DNA of 64,000 nt from Isoetes taiwanensis (lineage: Eukaryota > Streptophyta > Lycopodiopsida > Isoetales > Isoetaceae), in contig JAJEKV010000061.1 of NCBI GenBank assembly GCA_021234155.1, positions 782,746-846,745 of the forward strand, given 5' to 3'. Under the pieces are notes generated by a model. That model did not search any database. It had not been told where the DNA came from and saw nothing but the letters and a program-made list of their open reading frames with translations. This document shows positions 1 to 9,760 of the stretch, one piece after another. Position numbers and translations under genes: made by a program. How positions within the stretch are numbered: position 1 is the first letter of the stretch; every line of letters starts with the position of its first letter.

Positions 1-92
1 CGAGGGTTCTGACACCATTGCTTCTATCCATGAAATAATATACCTTCGAACAGGATTGCCTATTACTGAACATTGCCTGATTTGTAGGGGTG

Positions 93-340
93 GTTTCAAG
101 GTCTCATCTTTTGGAATCCACATCCTCGCTCTATGGATGAACACAACACAAGGTTTTGGCCTTGTTCGAATTGGGAAAGGGTGCCGCCCAACAACAGGCA
201 GCCCGGAAGGGGGGGTGGGTGTCCTGGCACCCTTGCCCTTGTCGGATCCATCCAGGACCTTGCACCATGTCCTCCCCTAGAGGGAGGATGTCGGTGGCAG
301 AAAACGGGACCTTAAAACCACTCGGAAGCAGCCTGCCCCG
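93..340 (+). repeat. Dispersed repeat family 1, copy A
   Basis: About 248 bp that recurs at 1218-1461 in the same orientation with roughly 85% identity by eye, and in part at 2823-2912 on the other strand. Shared landmarks are the start around GTTTCAAGGTCTCATC, a central CTTGTTCGAATTGGG block and an end around AAAACCACTCG. The TTCGAATT block is loosely like a Pol III B box, so a SINE is possible, but no A box or tail is clear. Open frames across it are not conserved between the copies. Confidence 0.7.
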
Positions 341-1217
341 AACATCCTCTCCCTAAGGCCCCGACAACGGACGGGCAACTCCCCCACCTCAGAATCGCGA
401 ACCATCTATTCCAATGGACTCAAAACGTCGGCATTAGCCAGGGGACCAAGTTTCGCGGGCAGAAGACCACCCCATCTCTAAGAAGCTCCAAGACCGCCCC
501 ATTTCCAAGAAGCTTCAAGAGAGGGTAGAGGCCATACCCCAAGAGACGGACACCAAAAAACTTTCCGAGACAGCCATTCTTGCCATCGTAATTTGGAACT
601 GTCTGTAATAGACACAATTGGTCCGATTGCACTCATACCTTCTCTTAATTCTAGCAAAAATTTTAAGCTAGTGGTATTTTTAGAAGGGGAGTGCAAAATT
701 GCAGCCTTGTGAGAGGAAGTTGTGCTTATTTTCTTGCCAGATGGTATGACTGCTTTCATATTGTGGTTTACAATGCTAAAACTGATGAGATTATAGTGGA
801 AAAAAACCTGGTTCCTGCTGAAATTCACTGACATGAGGTGGACTTGAGACTAGAGGCAGTGTTATTCTGTTGCAGAGGAAAGCTTGCGACGTATAGCGTG
901 GGTTCAAATGGAAAACAAGTGCATCAAGAAAACAATCGCCTAGTCATATATATACAACTCATTGATCTCATATCCCACGCTTGCATCTGAGAGCGTTGGA
1001 CTTAATGAACATTCACCGAATTCTTGCAAATGTTGTTGGACTATCTTTCTCATAAGTATATGCTGCCATATCCATGTTCTTACACGAAGCAGAAGCGGCC
1101 ACTCGATCTTGATAGGGCTCAGAACTTACTACTCTCCTTCCGGTTTGGAGGCATAGCATTTTTGCAGACAAAGGACCTTTTTGAGTGGATGAAAAACCAC
1201 AATGCTTCCGGGTCGTC
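341..1217. other. Anonymous sequence between repeat copies
   Basis: No convincing coding region. A minus-strand open frame at 478-834 has no recognisable domain and no supporting splice structure. No terminal repeats or RNA genes were seen. Confidence 0.4.
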
Positions 1218-1461
1218 GTTTCAAGGTCTCATCTTTTGGAATCCACATCCTCGCTCTATGGGAGGACATGGGCAAGTTTTTGGCCTTGTTCGAATTGGGA
1301 AAGGGTGCCGCCCAAAGAAGGCGCAGCCGGAAGGGGGTGGGTATCCCGGCACCCTTGCCCTTGTCGGATCCATCCAGGATCTTGCACCGTGTCCTCCCGT
1401 AGAGGGAGGATCTTGGTGCCAGAAGATGGGACCTTAAAACCACTCGAAAGCAGCCTGTCCC
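1218..1461 (+). repeat. Dispersed repeat family 1, copy B
   Basis: Second copy of the repeat at 93-340, in the same orientation and about 1.1 kb downstream. It differs mainly by small indels, for example around the GAACACAACAC segment of copy A and in the G-run near the middle. The different flanks argue for separate insertions rather than one tandem duplication. Confidence 0.7.
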
Positions 1462-1488
1462 AGGCGTGCTACATACATCTTCATATCA

Positions 1489-1810
1489 GGGTAAAAGCAT
1501 GTTAGGGTGTCCCTTAAAAAGTATTATTTAGTGACTAAAAAGGTACCTAAAAAGGTAGCCAGGAATGGGTACTGGGTACCTGTATAATATCTCAATATAC
1601 GGTATGTTTTAGAACTTTTTATATATATATTGGTCTCCGATAGCATTATCTTTACCTTAACTTTGAATATTACCATGTCCTTGACTTTTATTTTGGATTT
1701 TTGTATTAGTTTTAATGAAAAGAAAAATGAGAAAGTACCCAGTTTAGAAGTACCTAGTGTATGTACCTTTGCAGGTTCCAAAAGTGGTACACCCTAACAT
1801 GCTTTTACCC
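1489..1810. mobile_element. MITE with perfect 22-bp terminal inverted repeats
   Basis: The 22 bases at 1489-1510, starting GGGTAAAAGCATGTTAGG, are exactly the reverse complement of 1789-1810. The 322-bp interior is AT-rich and non-coding, with internal GGTACC-rich stretches near both ends. The size and arms fit a non-autonomous DNA transposon. No convincing target-site duplication is visible at the edges, so the superfamily is not assigned. Confidence 0.8.
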
Positions 1811-1949
1811 ATCCCCATTCCTTATATTTATCTTCTCTACATCCAGATTCATGTGCTTAGAAGGGAGGCACAGCAATTCTGCAGCCCGACCTAGGGAGGA
1901 TGTTATATTCATATTTCTCATACATATGTAATATATATGGTATATACCC

Positions 1950-2243
1950 GTGGCAACACGTTTTGCATATATGTTTATAGTGTTGGAGCAATTGGTAAGT
2001 GATGATGTTGAGAAGTCCTTGCTGAAGATGATTATGAGTGATGATTGGAGTCAATGGAAACACTCAAGAATACTCAGTGGTGAGGAAGTCTATTCCTTGA
2101 TTAGAGGTGCTGATTTTTTCACACATGCTAAGGAAATAGTGTATGTCCCCACTCCCTTATTGAAAGTACTGAGGTTTGTCGATAAGGAAGGTTCAACCAT
2201 GGGACTATTATATGAGCGCATGGATCATTTGGTGAGGTCGTAA
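1950..2243 (+). pseudogene. hAT transposase fragment (DUF659-like)
   Basis: A short open frame whose second half matches the style of the DUF659/hAT transposase segment: a SDDW...W motif, then a long gap, then VPTPLLKVLRFVDKEGS and MGLLYERMD, like the LLxVLRxVDxExPxMGxxYExMDxA block of plant hAT transposases. There is no zinc finger, no RNase H-type catalytic core and no C-terminal hAT dimerisation domain nearby. It is therefore an internal fragment of a dead element. The ATG nearest the start is not convincing as an initiation site. Confidence 0.6.
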
Positions 2244-2626
2244 GATAAAGCTTGAATCAAATAGTTTTCAATATGGAAATTTTCTTATAGAATGCCTTCA
2301 TTTTCTTTTTTCTCGATGAAAATTTTGGGACAAAATAATTATCGAATAGACATTGTGTACCCGGCTATTTGAGCTTCGATGATGAAGATAAAGTGGCAAT
2401 TTATGATTATGTGTAAGATCGTTCTAGTTGGGTGAATTTTGATTATCCAAACGAATCTTATGCATTTGGGAACTACACATGTTTCGTCTCCAAATGCCAG
2501 AAAAGATGAGTTCTGGCATCTTCAGCTTCATAGAGCCTTCATAAGAGGCATAGAGCTGAAGAAGAATGGGAAAAATTACAGGGATGAGAATGAGGGGCTC
2601 GAGAGGGCAGGTATGGACGGATTTCA

Positions 2627-2750
2627 CATATCTAATTGATTCCGACACCGTAGAATTGACCGTGAAGGCGATAGGGGCGGCCCAGATGAAGAAGACGAGG
2701 CCGAGGACAAGCAGGAGGCCGGTGGGTGAGGGGGATGCAAAATCAGCCAT
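2627..2750 (-). CDS. Possible first exon of a small membrane protein
   Basis: On the minus strand an ATG at 2750 opens a frame starting MADFASPSPTG, followed by about 18 hydrophobic residues (LLLVLGLVFFIWAAPIAF) that look like a signal anchor or signal peptide. After about residue 40 the reading loses coding character, so an exon may end there. No downstream exon was identified and the region is flanked by repeats. I do not recognise the protein, and this may be a captured fragment or chance. Confidence 0.2.
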
Positions 2751-2822
2751 TGAACACCTATTTTGGGATAAAAAGGATTATAGCTTAAACACCCCTTGAA
2801 GATTGCTGTGCAGAAATCCAAG

Positions 2823-2912
2823 TGTCTGTGCGGACACTCACCCCTCATCCAGGCTGCGAATTGCTGGGCGGCACCCTTCCCCAATTCGAACAAGGCCAGG
2901 ACCTTGCATGCA
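2823..2912 (-). repeat. Dispersed repeat family 1, copy C (partial, inverted)
   Basis: About 90 bp matching, on the minus strand, the centre of the repeats at 93-340 and 1218-1461: a CTTGTTCGAATTGGG(G/A)AAGGGTGCCGCCC block followed by a G-rich stretch. It ends just before the (GA)n tract. Confidence 0.6.
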
Positions 2913-2920
2913 TGCCCGAA

Positions 2921-3071
<151 letters not shown>

Positions 3072-3224
3072 TCCCACCAACCATGCCTTCAAACAAGAGA
3101 GAGATGCGTTGGCCACATGCTGACTTAGAGATGACGAGAGACAATACGAGAGATGAGAGATGGGGGAGAGATGGGAGAGATGGGTGAGAGTGGGAAAACC
3201 CAACTCTCACCTCGAGAGATGATT

Positions 3225-3249
3225 CGCCCCTAACACCAAGTTAGGGGCG
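3225..3249. repeat. 10-bp stem hairpin near Harbinger left end (copy 1)
   Basis: CGCCCCTAAC (3225-3234) is mirrored by GTTAGGGGCG (3240-3249). The same hairpin occurs in copy 2 at 5917-5940. The sequence just inside, TTAGGGGCG...CCAAACA, resembles a Harbinger-type terminus next to a TTA target, so this could be an older or nested element end. Confidence 0.6.
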
Positions 3250-3618
3250 TTTTTTTCATTGCCCACTAACCAAACAATTAGCCTTAATTTTTTTTTTGCT
3301 GAAAAAACTGCCCAAAATGTTTTCCACATCGAAAACCAGAATTTTATTCCCCTGCTTCTTGATCTTCAAGACCGCCTAATTCTTGCTCCGAGTATCCAAT
3401 CCCTCGAAGCAATTAGCCGATTACGATCCAGTTATTCATCAGATTACGCACGCATTTGCATTCTGTTTTTTGTGCATTCATACATTAAGTCTTGATCCTC
3501 AATTTCGTTTTAAGTCGTCCTTATTCCCAATCAATTATTTGGATTCAGATATCTAAGGCATCTCGATCTGCTTTGCCAGCAACCAGCAAACCTTTCGTGC
3601 CTCCTCGGGTTGAAAAAA

Positions 3619-4523
3619 TGGCACCAAGAAGGACCCTGAAAATGACAGGCCAGATCTCCATGGATGTGCAATTGGAGACTAATTCTGAGCCAATTCCATC
3701 TTCAAGACAACCAAAGGAAAAGAGATCCAAGCGTGTATTGAGCAAAATTCAGGCATCCTCTGATATTGTGAGTGAATCTTTAGAAATCGATTCTGCTTTG
3801 GCTATTGTTGTGCATGAGAAGGAAAATTCGAAAGTGATAGACACAAAGAATAGGAAGTCTCCTGTGCAATGGACAGATCACGGTGTCTCCACATTCCTCA
3901 ATCTCCTGAACGAGATGAAATTGGTAACCAATGGCACCCTCAACCTCTCCAACACACAATGGAGGGAAATTATGATGAAATTGCAGCCCTTTGTTGGGGG
4001 TTTAGTGGAGCTGAGACAACTAAAGAACAAATGGGATAAGCTGCAAGCTAAATTTAAAGATGAGAAGGAGGCTTGTAGCCATACATGTTCTGAACCATCA
4101 ACTTGGCAGTGGTATGACAGAATGGAAGAAGTTAAATATGGTGTTACCTCAGATAATCCAATACCAGGTGCTGGTGATGATGGTGAATTTGGGAATGAAG
4201 CTTTCGAGGCTGCAGACTTGCATACTAATTACTCAGAATCTTTCATGAATGACACTTTCTTTGAAACTGTTGGAATAGATGCAGCATTTGAATACCACTT
4301 TGCTGATCCACCCAATTCAAACAATAATGTAAACGCGGGAAATCCGAGCAGTTCAGTGATGCCAGAAATTCCAATCAATGGGACACCAATAGGAAACCAG
4401 ACAGATTCTTCAAGTCCTAGATCAGCTGCGTGTAATCAGCCTGGAGTTTGTGGAAAACCTACCAGTAGAAAGAAGTCCAGGTTGCAGATAGATGAGGACA
4501 TTGCAATGGGAATCATGGACTGA
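3619..4523 (+). pseudogene. Harbinger Myb/SANT-like protein, 3' truncated (copy 1)
   Basis: In PIF/Harbinger elements this second protein binds the element ends and helps bring the transposase to the nucleus. The frame is open from the ATG at 3619 (MAPRRT) to the stop at 4521. The start used in copy 2 (6238) is changed to ATA here. A trihelix/Myb-SANT-like domain lies at about residues 84-160: WTDHGVSTFLNLL, then LRQLKNKWDKL, then STWQWYDRM. An acidic and Ser/Asn-rich linker follows. The last residues (IMD) come from the deletion junction, so the roughly 75-residue helical tail seen in copy 2 is missing. It lies tail to tail with the transposase gene. Confidence 0.75.
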
Positions 4524-4524
4524 A

Positions 4525-5337
4525 CCTGTTCTGGTCACACAAACATTTATAAACAATCTGCTATGTGTAACAATTCCTTGCATGAGACATGAGTGCCTCT
4601 TATGTCTGCTGTAATAGTCTTCCCCATTGTCCTTTTTTTTGGGTTTCCTCCATAAAAAAATGTGGGAACCGTCAACTGCACCATATATATTGGGCAACCC
4701 AGTTGCATCATGGAATTCCTTAATACACTGGGTTAATCTTGCACCTGTAGGCATTGCAACAAAACGTTTGTACATCATTGTCTTCGAAGCCAATACAAGC
4801 GTGACTTTCTTGGTATATTTCTGTACTGTTGCTTTCCCAACATAAAATCTCTGTCCGACATGTAAGGGCATATCCCCGTGTGCAAGAAAATACAGAACCA
4901 TAGCAACTGCTTTCCTTGGATCAACAGGGGGCCTTACTTTATTCCCGGGCCTGACAAGATAAGGCACAATTAAACCTACCAATCTCTCAAATGTGGCTCT
5001 TTTCATCCTGTAAAATTGGTGCCACATATCGACTTCGAAGGAGGGCAGACAATTCCAAGCATGGTTATCGATATTATCCCATTGTTGTTCTTTGCCTTGG
5101 AGCAATCCAAAATCTTCTTGGTGGTCTTCTAACCCTGCTGGAACCCGCAACCATTAAAGTTGCAGATGCGCAAAAAAACATACCATTGTTATCCTCTAAA
5201 ACCTCACCATCGAACAGGGTCATTGGGTCTTCGAGCTCGTTGAGTTCCAATAGCTGCAAACAGTATCTCTGTAATGCAAATCCGAGTGTCAAAGCCCGAA
5301 AAAGCATGGCAATCATACCAAGAATGACCGGATCCAT
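4525..5337 (-). pseudogene. Harbinger DDE transposase, C-terminally deleted and frameshifted (copy 1)
   Basis: Begins at the ATG at 5337 (MDPVILGMIAML). After about 80 residues a one-base insertion near 5090, compared with copy 2, shifts the frame. The rest is read in the frame running down from 5150. The helix-turn-helix region (YVGKATVQKYTKKV) and first catalytic aspartate (GAVDGSHIFLW) are present, and the second aspartate (SVHDS) lies at the deletion edge. The third acidic residue and everything after it are gone, and reading continues into antisense Myb sequence. The protein cannot be active. It preserves the N-terminus that copy 2 has lost. Confidence 0.8.
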
Positions 5338-5658
5338 GGTTTAGTGGCCGGAATCGAAAGAATGGGGAGGCAAAACTAGAAATGAATTATCCCACATAGC
5401 GCGCCGAACCAAGAAAACAGGCTTGAATATCCCACAATTTGGCGCCCAAATTGAGCGTTATGATCGAATTATCCCACATTTTCTCTCGTCGGCCTAATGG
5501 ATGCACGACGAAAAAATCCCGCAAACAGCAAAAAAATTCTGCCAATAACAGAGGCTGTTAAGCCTCGAGACAATCATCTCTCCTCTCCCAAAAAAATACG
5601 ACATTTTTCGGGAGGAACCGTGATGTGGAGAGATGGATTTTTTACGCAGCATGTGGCC

Positions 5659-5797
<139 letters not shown>

Positions 5798-5916
5798 TTG
5801 GCCACATGCTGACTTAGAGATGACGAGAGAGAATACGAGAGAATACGAGAGATGGGGGAGAGATGGGAGAGACGGGTGAGAGTGGGAAAACCCGACTCTC
5901 ACCTCGAGAGATGATT

Positions 5917-5940
5917 CGCCCCTAACAGCCGTTAGGGGCG
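5917..5940. repeat. 10-bp stem hairpin near Harbinger left end (copy 2)
   Basis: CGCCCCTAAC (5917-5926) and GTTAGGGGCG (5931-5940) pair perfectly over a 4-base loop. The stem is identical to copy 1 but the loop differs (6 versus 5 or 4 bases). A second small stem, GGTGAGAGT/ACTCTCACC, lies just upstream at about 5875-5902. Confidence 0.65.
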
Positions 5941-6237
5941 TTTTTATTGCCCACTAACCAAACAATTAGCCTTAACTTTCGCCGCCTGAAAAAACTGCCC
6001 GAAATGTTTCCCACACCGAAAACCAGGGGCGCCATTTCCCCTGTTTCTTGATCTTCAAGGCCGCCTAATTCTTGCTCCAAGTATCCAATTCCTCGAAGCA
6101 ATTAGCCGATTACGATCCAGGTATTCATCAGATCACGCACGCATTTGCATTATGTTTTTTATGCATTCGTTCATTAAGTTTTGATCGTCAATTTCGTTTT
6201 ATGTCGTCCTTATTCCCAATCAATTATTTGGATTCAG

Positions 6238-7402
6238 ATGTCTAAGGCCTCTAGATCTGCTTTGCCAGCAATCAGCAAGCCTTTCGTGCCTCCTCGGATT
6301 GAAAAAATGGCACCAAGAAGGACCCGGAAAATGACAGGCCAGATCTCCATGGATGTGCAATTGGAGACTAATTCTGAGCCAATTCCCTCTTCAAGACAGT
6401 CAGAAGACAAGAGATCCAAGCGTGTATTCAGCGAAATTCAGGCATCCTCCAATGTTGTGAGTGAATCCTTAGATACCGATTCTGCTTTGGCTATTGTTGT
6501 GCATGAGAAGGAAAATTCGAAAGTGTGCAATGGACAGATCACGGTGTTTCCACATTTCTCAATCTCCTGAACGAGATGAAATTGGTAACCGGAGGCACCC
6601 TCAACCTCTCCAACACACAATGGAGGGAAATTATGATGAAATTGCAGCCCTTTGTTGGGGGTTTAGTGGATCTGAGACAACTAAAGAACAAATGGGATAA
6701 GCTGCAAGCTAAATTTAAAGATGAGAAGGAGGCTTGTAGCCATACAGGTTCTGAACCATCAACTTGGCAGTGGTATGACAGAATGGAAGAAGTTAAATAT
6801 GGTGTTACCTCTGATAATCCAATACCCAGTCTTTGGTGATGATGGTGATTTTGGCAATGAAGCTTTTGAAGTCCGTTGAGACTTGCATACTAATTACTCG
6901 AGAATCTTTCATGAATGCCGTTTTTGAAACTGTTGGAACAGATGCATCATTTGAAGACCACTTTGCTGATCCACCCAATTCAAACAATGATGTGAACGCG
7001 GGAAATCCAAGCAGTCCAGTGATGCCAGAAATTCCAGTCAATAGGACACCAACAGGAAACCAGACTGATTCTTCAAGTCCTAGATCAACTGCATGTAATC
7101 CGCCTGGAGTTTGTGGAAAACCTACAAGTAGAAAGAAGTCCAGGTTGCAAATAGATGAGGACATTGCATTGGGAATATCTCAGATGGCAAGCACATTTGG
7201 GGACACTGAGGTGAAGAAATTAGATTTCCTCAAAGAAGAAAGTGCAAGAAAAATTGAGTTGGTCAGGGAATTGGAAACAATAAGGTCTGCAAACAGTCTG
7301 AAAATTGCAGAGTCCATGGCTGCAATGACTCAAAGCATATGTGAAATGACAAAGGAGACATTGCTGGAAATTGCCAAACTTGCTGCCAACAAGAAGGACT
7401 AA
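6238..7402 (+). pseudogene. Harbinger Myb/SANT-like protein, frameshifted (copy 2)
   Basis: Starts at the ATG at 6238 (MSKASRSALPA) and ends at the stop at 7400. Three frames are needed. Near 6525 a 28-bp deletion relative to copy 1, with GTG at both breakpoints, shifts the frame just before the Myb/SANT-like domain (WTDHGVSTFLNLL). A second shift lies near 6828-6840. The C-terminal part lost from copy 1 is present here: a helical, charged tail ending in EIAKLAANKKD, of the kind that mediates dimerisation in these proteins. The gene cannot make a full protein. Confidence 0.75.
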
Positions 7403-7599
7403 AGGTTCGTTTTAAGTTATTTGCTTTTTTGAAATTCTTTTTTGGAACTGTCTCAAAACCCACCAGTATTCTTAAATATTAAAGAAGTTGTACAACCCTG
7501 TTTTTTAGTATTAAATATTGCCTACTAGTCACGATCATCCAAATTCGTAAAGGCTACTTAAGCTTCCTCCAATTCTTGCATGCAAGCCCATTGAAAGAA

Positions 7600-8155
7600 A
7601 TGGACAGAGTCGTGAGCAGAAAGCGCCAACGCTCTTCAAGCCCTAGCTCGAGCTCTTCGAGCTCAAGCTCTTCCGAGTCCTCATCTTATAGAACTCCACC
7701 AACTACCTCGTGCTCTTCCTCAGAGTTGCCCTATTACTCTGACCACGATTCCTGGCCCACTTCCAGTGAGGAAATTCTTCCCGACAGCAGTGGGGACTCT
7801 CGCCAGTTTAGCGAAATGCCTGTAAGTTTGGAGAATCAGTTTGAAGAAAATTATGTTTCTCATGAAGACGAACAAGAAGTTTTCCTCCCCTTCTGTTCAG
7901 CCTACAAATCCGGATGTGGAAGTTTTGACCCACAAGAAGATTCACTGCAATTACTCCAAAGAGACAGTCACAACTTTTTTTTGGATGGGGGTTTCTATTG
8001 ATCCAGAGGTTTTGGAATGGGCTGCTAATTCTGCAAGGAACAGGACTGTCCACATGGAGACTGTGTACGTCAGACAGAATTACAAATGGTGCCTTGAAGA
8101 GATACGAAACATAACCTTCCGTTGTGATCTTTGTCCCAGGATGTTTTGTTGCTGA
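7600..8155 (+). CDS. Cargo gene inside Harbinger copy 2, two exons, unknown function
   Basis: Exon 1 is 7600-7821 and exon 2 is 7901-8155. The 79-bp intron starts with a consensus GTAAGT and ends with a pyrimidine tract and CAG. The join is in phase 0 and bypasses the stop that ends the unspliced frame. The product would be 158 residues. It has a basic start (MDRVVSRKRQRSSS), a long Ser-rich tract to about residue 40, an acidic middle, and a second half with SIDPEVLEWAANSARNR and a Cys-rich end (CDLCPRMFCC). I do not recognise the family. It lies between the Myb gene and the transposase, neither of which overlaps it. It may be a captured host gene or a third Harbinger component. The region is absent from copy 1 because of the deletion. 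Confidence 0.5.
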
Positions 8156-8601
8156 GTTTTGTTGACAGAAGAAACCTGTGCATATTTCCCATGCAGATTG
8201 CCTATGCCCTTTGGGAGGAGTGACTTATGCTCTTTGTTTTCCTATGCACTTTGATTGTAACCTTGCTGATGAGATACTGCACTGTTTTAAACAGTGCAGT
8301 AAAAAAAAATGTACTGGAAAATTTCTTTTGAATATAAAACTTGTTTACCTTCCTTTTCCACTGTTGTTGAAATTTTATAATATTTTATGTGTATCAATGT
8401 GAAGTTCATTTGACTCAGAAATGCATGTGACCTGCTGTTCAGTTCTGATAATGACAGGTTTTCGAGCACAAAAATCAGGCCACAAACACATTTAACTTTG
8501 TCTCATTTCGTAACAATCGATTAACAAATCAGAATTAAAGAGATCACGTGAAATACAATTGATTATGAATTTCATTCTTCTGGTTGCAAAAATTCATTCA
8601 T

Positions 8602-9725
8602 TCAAAGGATGACATTGCCATCCAAATTCTCAAATAGCACGTGCCTCATTTGATCACCCTGTTTTTTTAAGGACCTGTTAATGGCTTCTGTTTCATAGTA
8701 ATATATTGGTGGAGGGTCTTCTTCAATTGGCAGCATATCCCAACCCTTGTCTTCCATTATACAAAAGTTCCAAAGAACACAACATGCATGTATAATCTTG
8801 GAGGCTTTGCCAACATGCACAGGCAAGTGTTTCAGAATTCTAAACTTTTCCTTGACAATCCCAAATCCATTTTCTACACACACTCTGCCCCTACAGATCC
8901 TTCTGTTAAACTTTCCATATGCACCCAGATTTTGAGGAAAGACTTTAAGGAGAAAGGGCCTGCTGGAATAAGCTGAATCACCTAATAGTAATGGTGGAAT
9001 ATTTACCTGAACTTCCTGATCAGTAGGCTGCCCTTTCTTCAGTTTTCTGCCACTCAGGGTCACCACAGGTTCCTGTAAAATTTGTTTTGAGGCAATTTTA
9101 TTGTAAATGGAGCTTCTCTTGAACTGGTTGGAATCATGGACTGAACTTGTTCAGGTCACACAAACATTTATAAACAATCTGCTATGTGTAACAATTCCTT
9201 GCATGAGACATGAGTGCCTCTTATATGTCCGGCTGTAATAGTCTTCCCCATTGTCCTTTTTTTTGGGTTTCCTCCATAAAAAAATATGGGAACCGTCAAC
9301 TGCACCATATACATTGGGCAACCCAGTTGCATCATGGAATTCCTTAATACACTGGGTTAATCTTGCACCTGTAGGCATTGCAACAAAACGTTTGTACAGC
9401 ATTGTCTTCGAAGCCAATACAAGCGTGACTTTCTTGGTATATTTCTGCACTGTTGCTTTCCCAACATAAAATCTCTGACCGACATGTAATGGCATATCCC
9501 CGTGTGCAAGAAAATACAGAACCATAGCAACTGCTTTCCTCGGATCAACAGGGGGCCTTACTTTAATACCGGGCCTGACAAGATAGGGCACAATTAAACC
9601 TACCAATCTCTCAAATGTGGCTCTCTTCATCCTGTAAAATTGGTGCCACATATCATCTTCAAAGGAAGCTATACAATTCCATGCGTGGTTATCGATATTA
9701 TCCCATTGTGTTCTCTGCCTTGGAG
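8602..9725 (-). pseudogene. Harbinger DDE transposase, N-terminally truncated with one nonsense codon (copy 2)
   Basis: Read from about 9725 down to the stop at 8602. Visible in order: WDNIDNHAWNC, MWHQFYRMKRATFERLVG, HTH-like YVGKATVQKYTKKV, first catalytic Asp in GAVDGSHIFLW, a TGA codon near 9150 where copy 1 has AGA, second Asp in SVHDSN, LLLGDSAYSSRPFLL, and third acidic residue in VENGFGIVKEKF. This covers the whole DDE_Tnp_4-type catalytic domain. Apart from the missing start and the single TGA the frame is open for over 350 codons, so inactivation looks fairly recent. Confidence 0.85.
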
Positions 9726-9760
9726 AATTGCTTTTGCTTTATATTTGGTGACTGTAGCAG

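Larger units (their letters stand above)
3111..5658. mobile_element. PIF/Harbinger element, copy 1 (internal deletion derivative)
   Basis: Contains two convergent genes typical of PIF/Harbinger elements: a Myb/SANT-like gene on the plus strand and a DDE transposase on the minus strand. The left end GGCCACATGCTG (3111-3122) is matched inverted at 5647-5658, a perfect 12-bp terminal repeat. Compared with copy 2 it lacks about 1.96 kb: sequence equivalent to 7176 is joined to sequence equivalent to 9130-9134 across a shared GGAAT. The deletion removes the end of the Myb gene, the cargo gene and the C-terminal third of the transposase. No TTA target duplication is visible, and a (GA)n tract follows immediately on the right. 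Confidence 0.8.
5800..9725. mobile_element. PIF/Harbinger element, copy 2 (right end lost)
   Basis: Shares the left end with copy 1, including GGCCACATGCTG, the CGCCCCTAAC hairpin and the leader to the Myb gene. It retains the whole interior: Myb-like gene (plus), a two-exon cargo gene (plus) and the transposase (minus). Homology with copy 1 stops at about 9725, inside the transposase N-terminal coding region, where unrelated tyrosine-recombinase sequence begins. The right terminus and the first roughly 75 transposase codons are therefore missing. All three characteristic parts can be read, but the Myb and transposase genes are disabled. Confidence 0.8.

Noticed and set aside
9251-9469. Plus-strand open frame in Harbinger copy 2 (and its twin at 4627-4845)
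   Set aside because: Antisense to the transposase. Its conservation between copies simply reflects conservation of the transposase.
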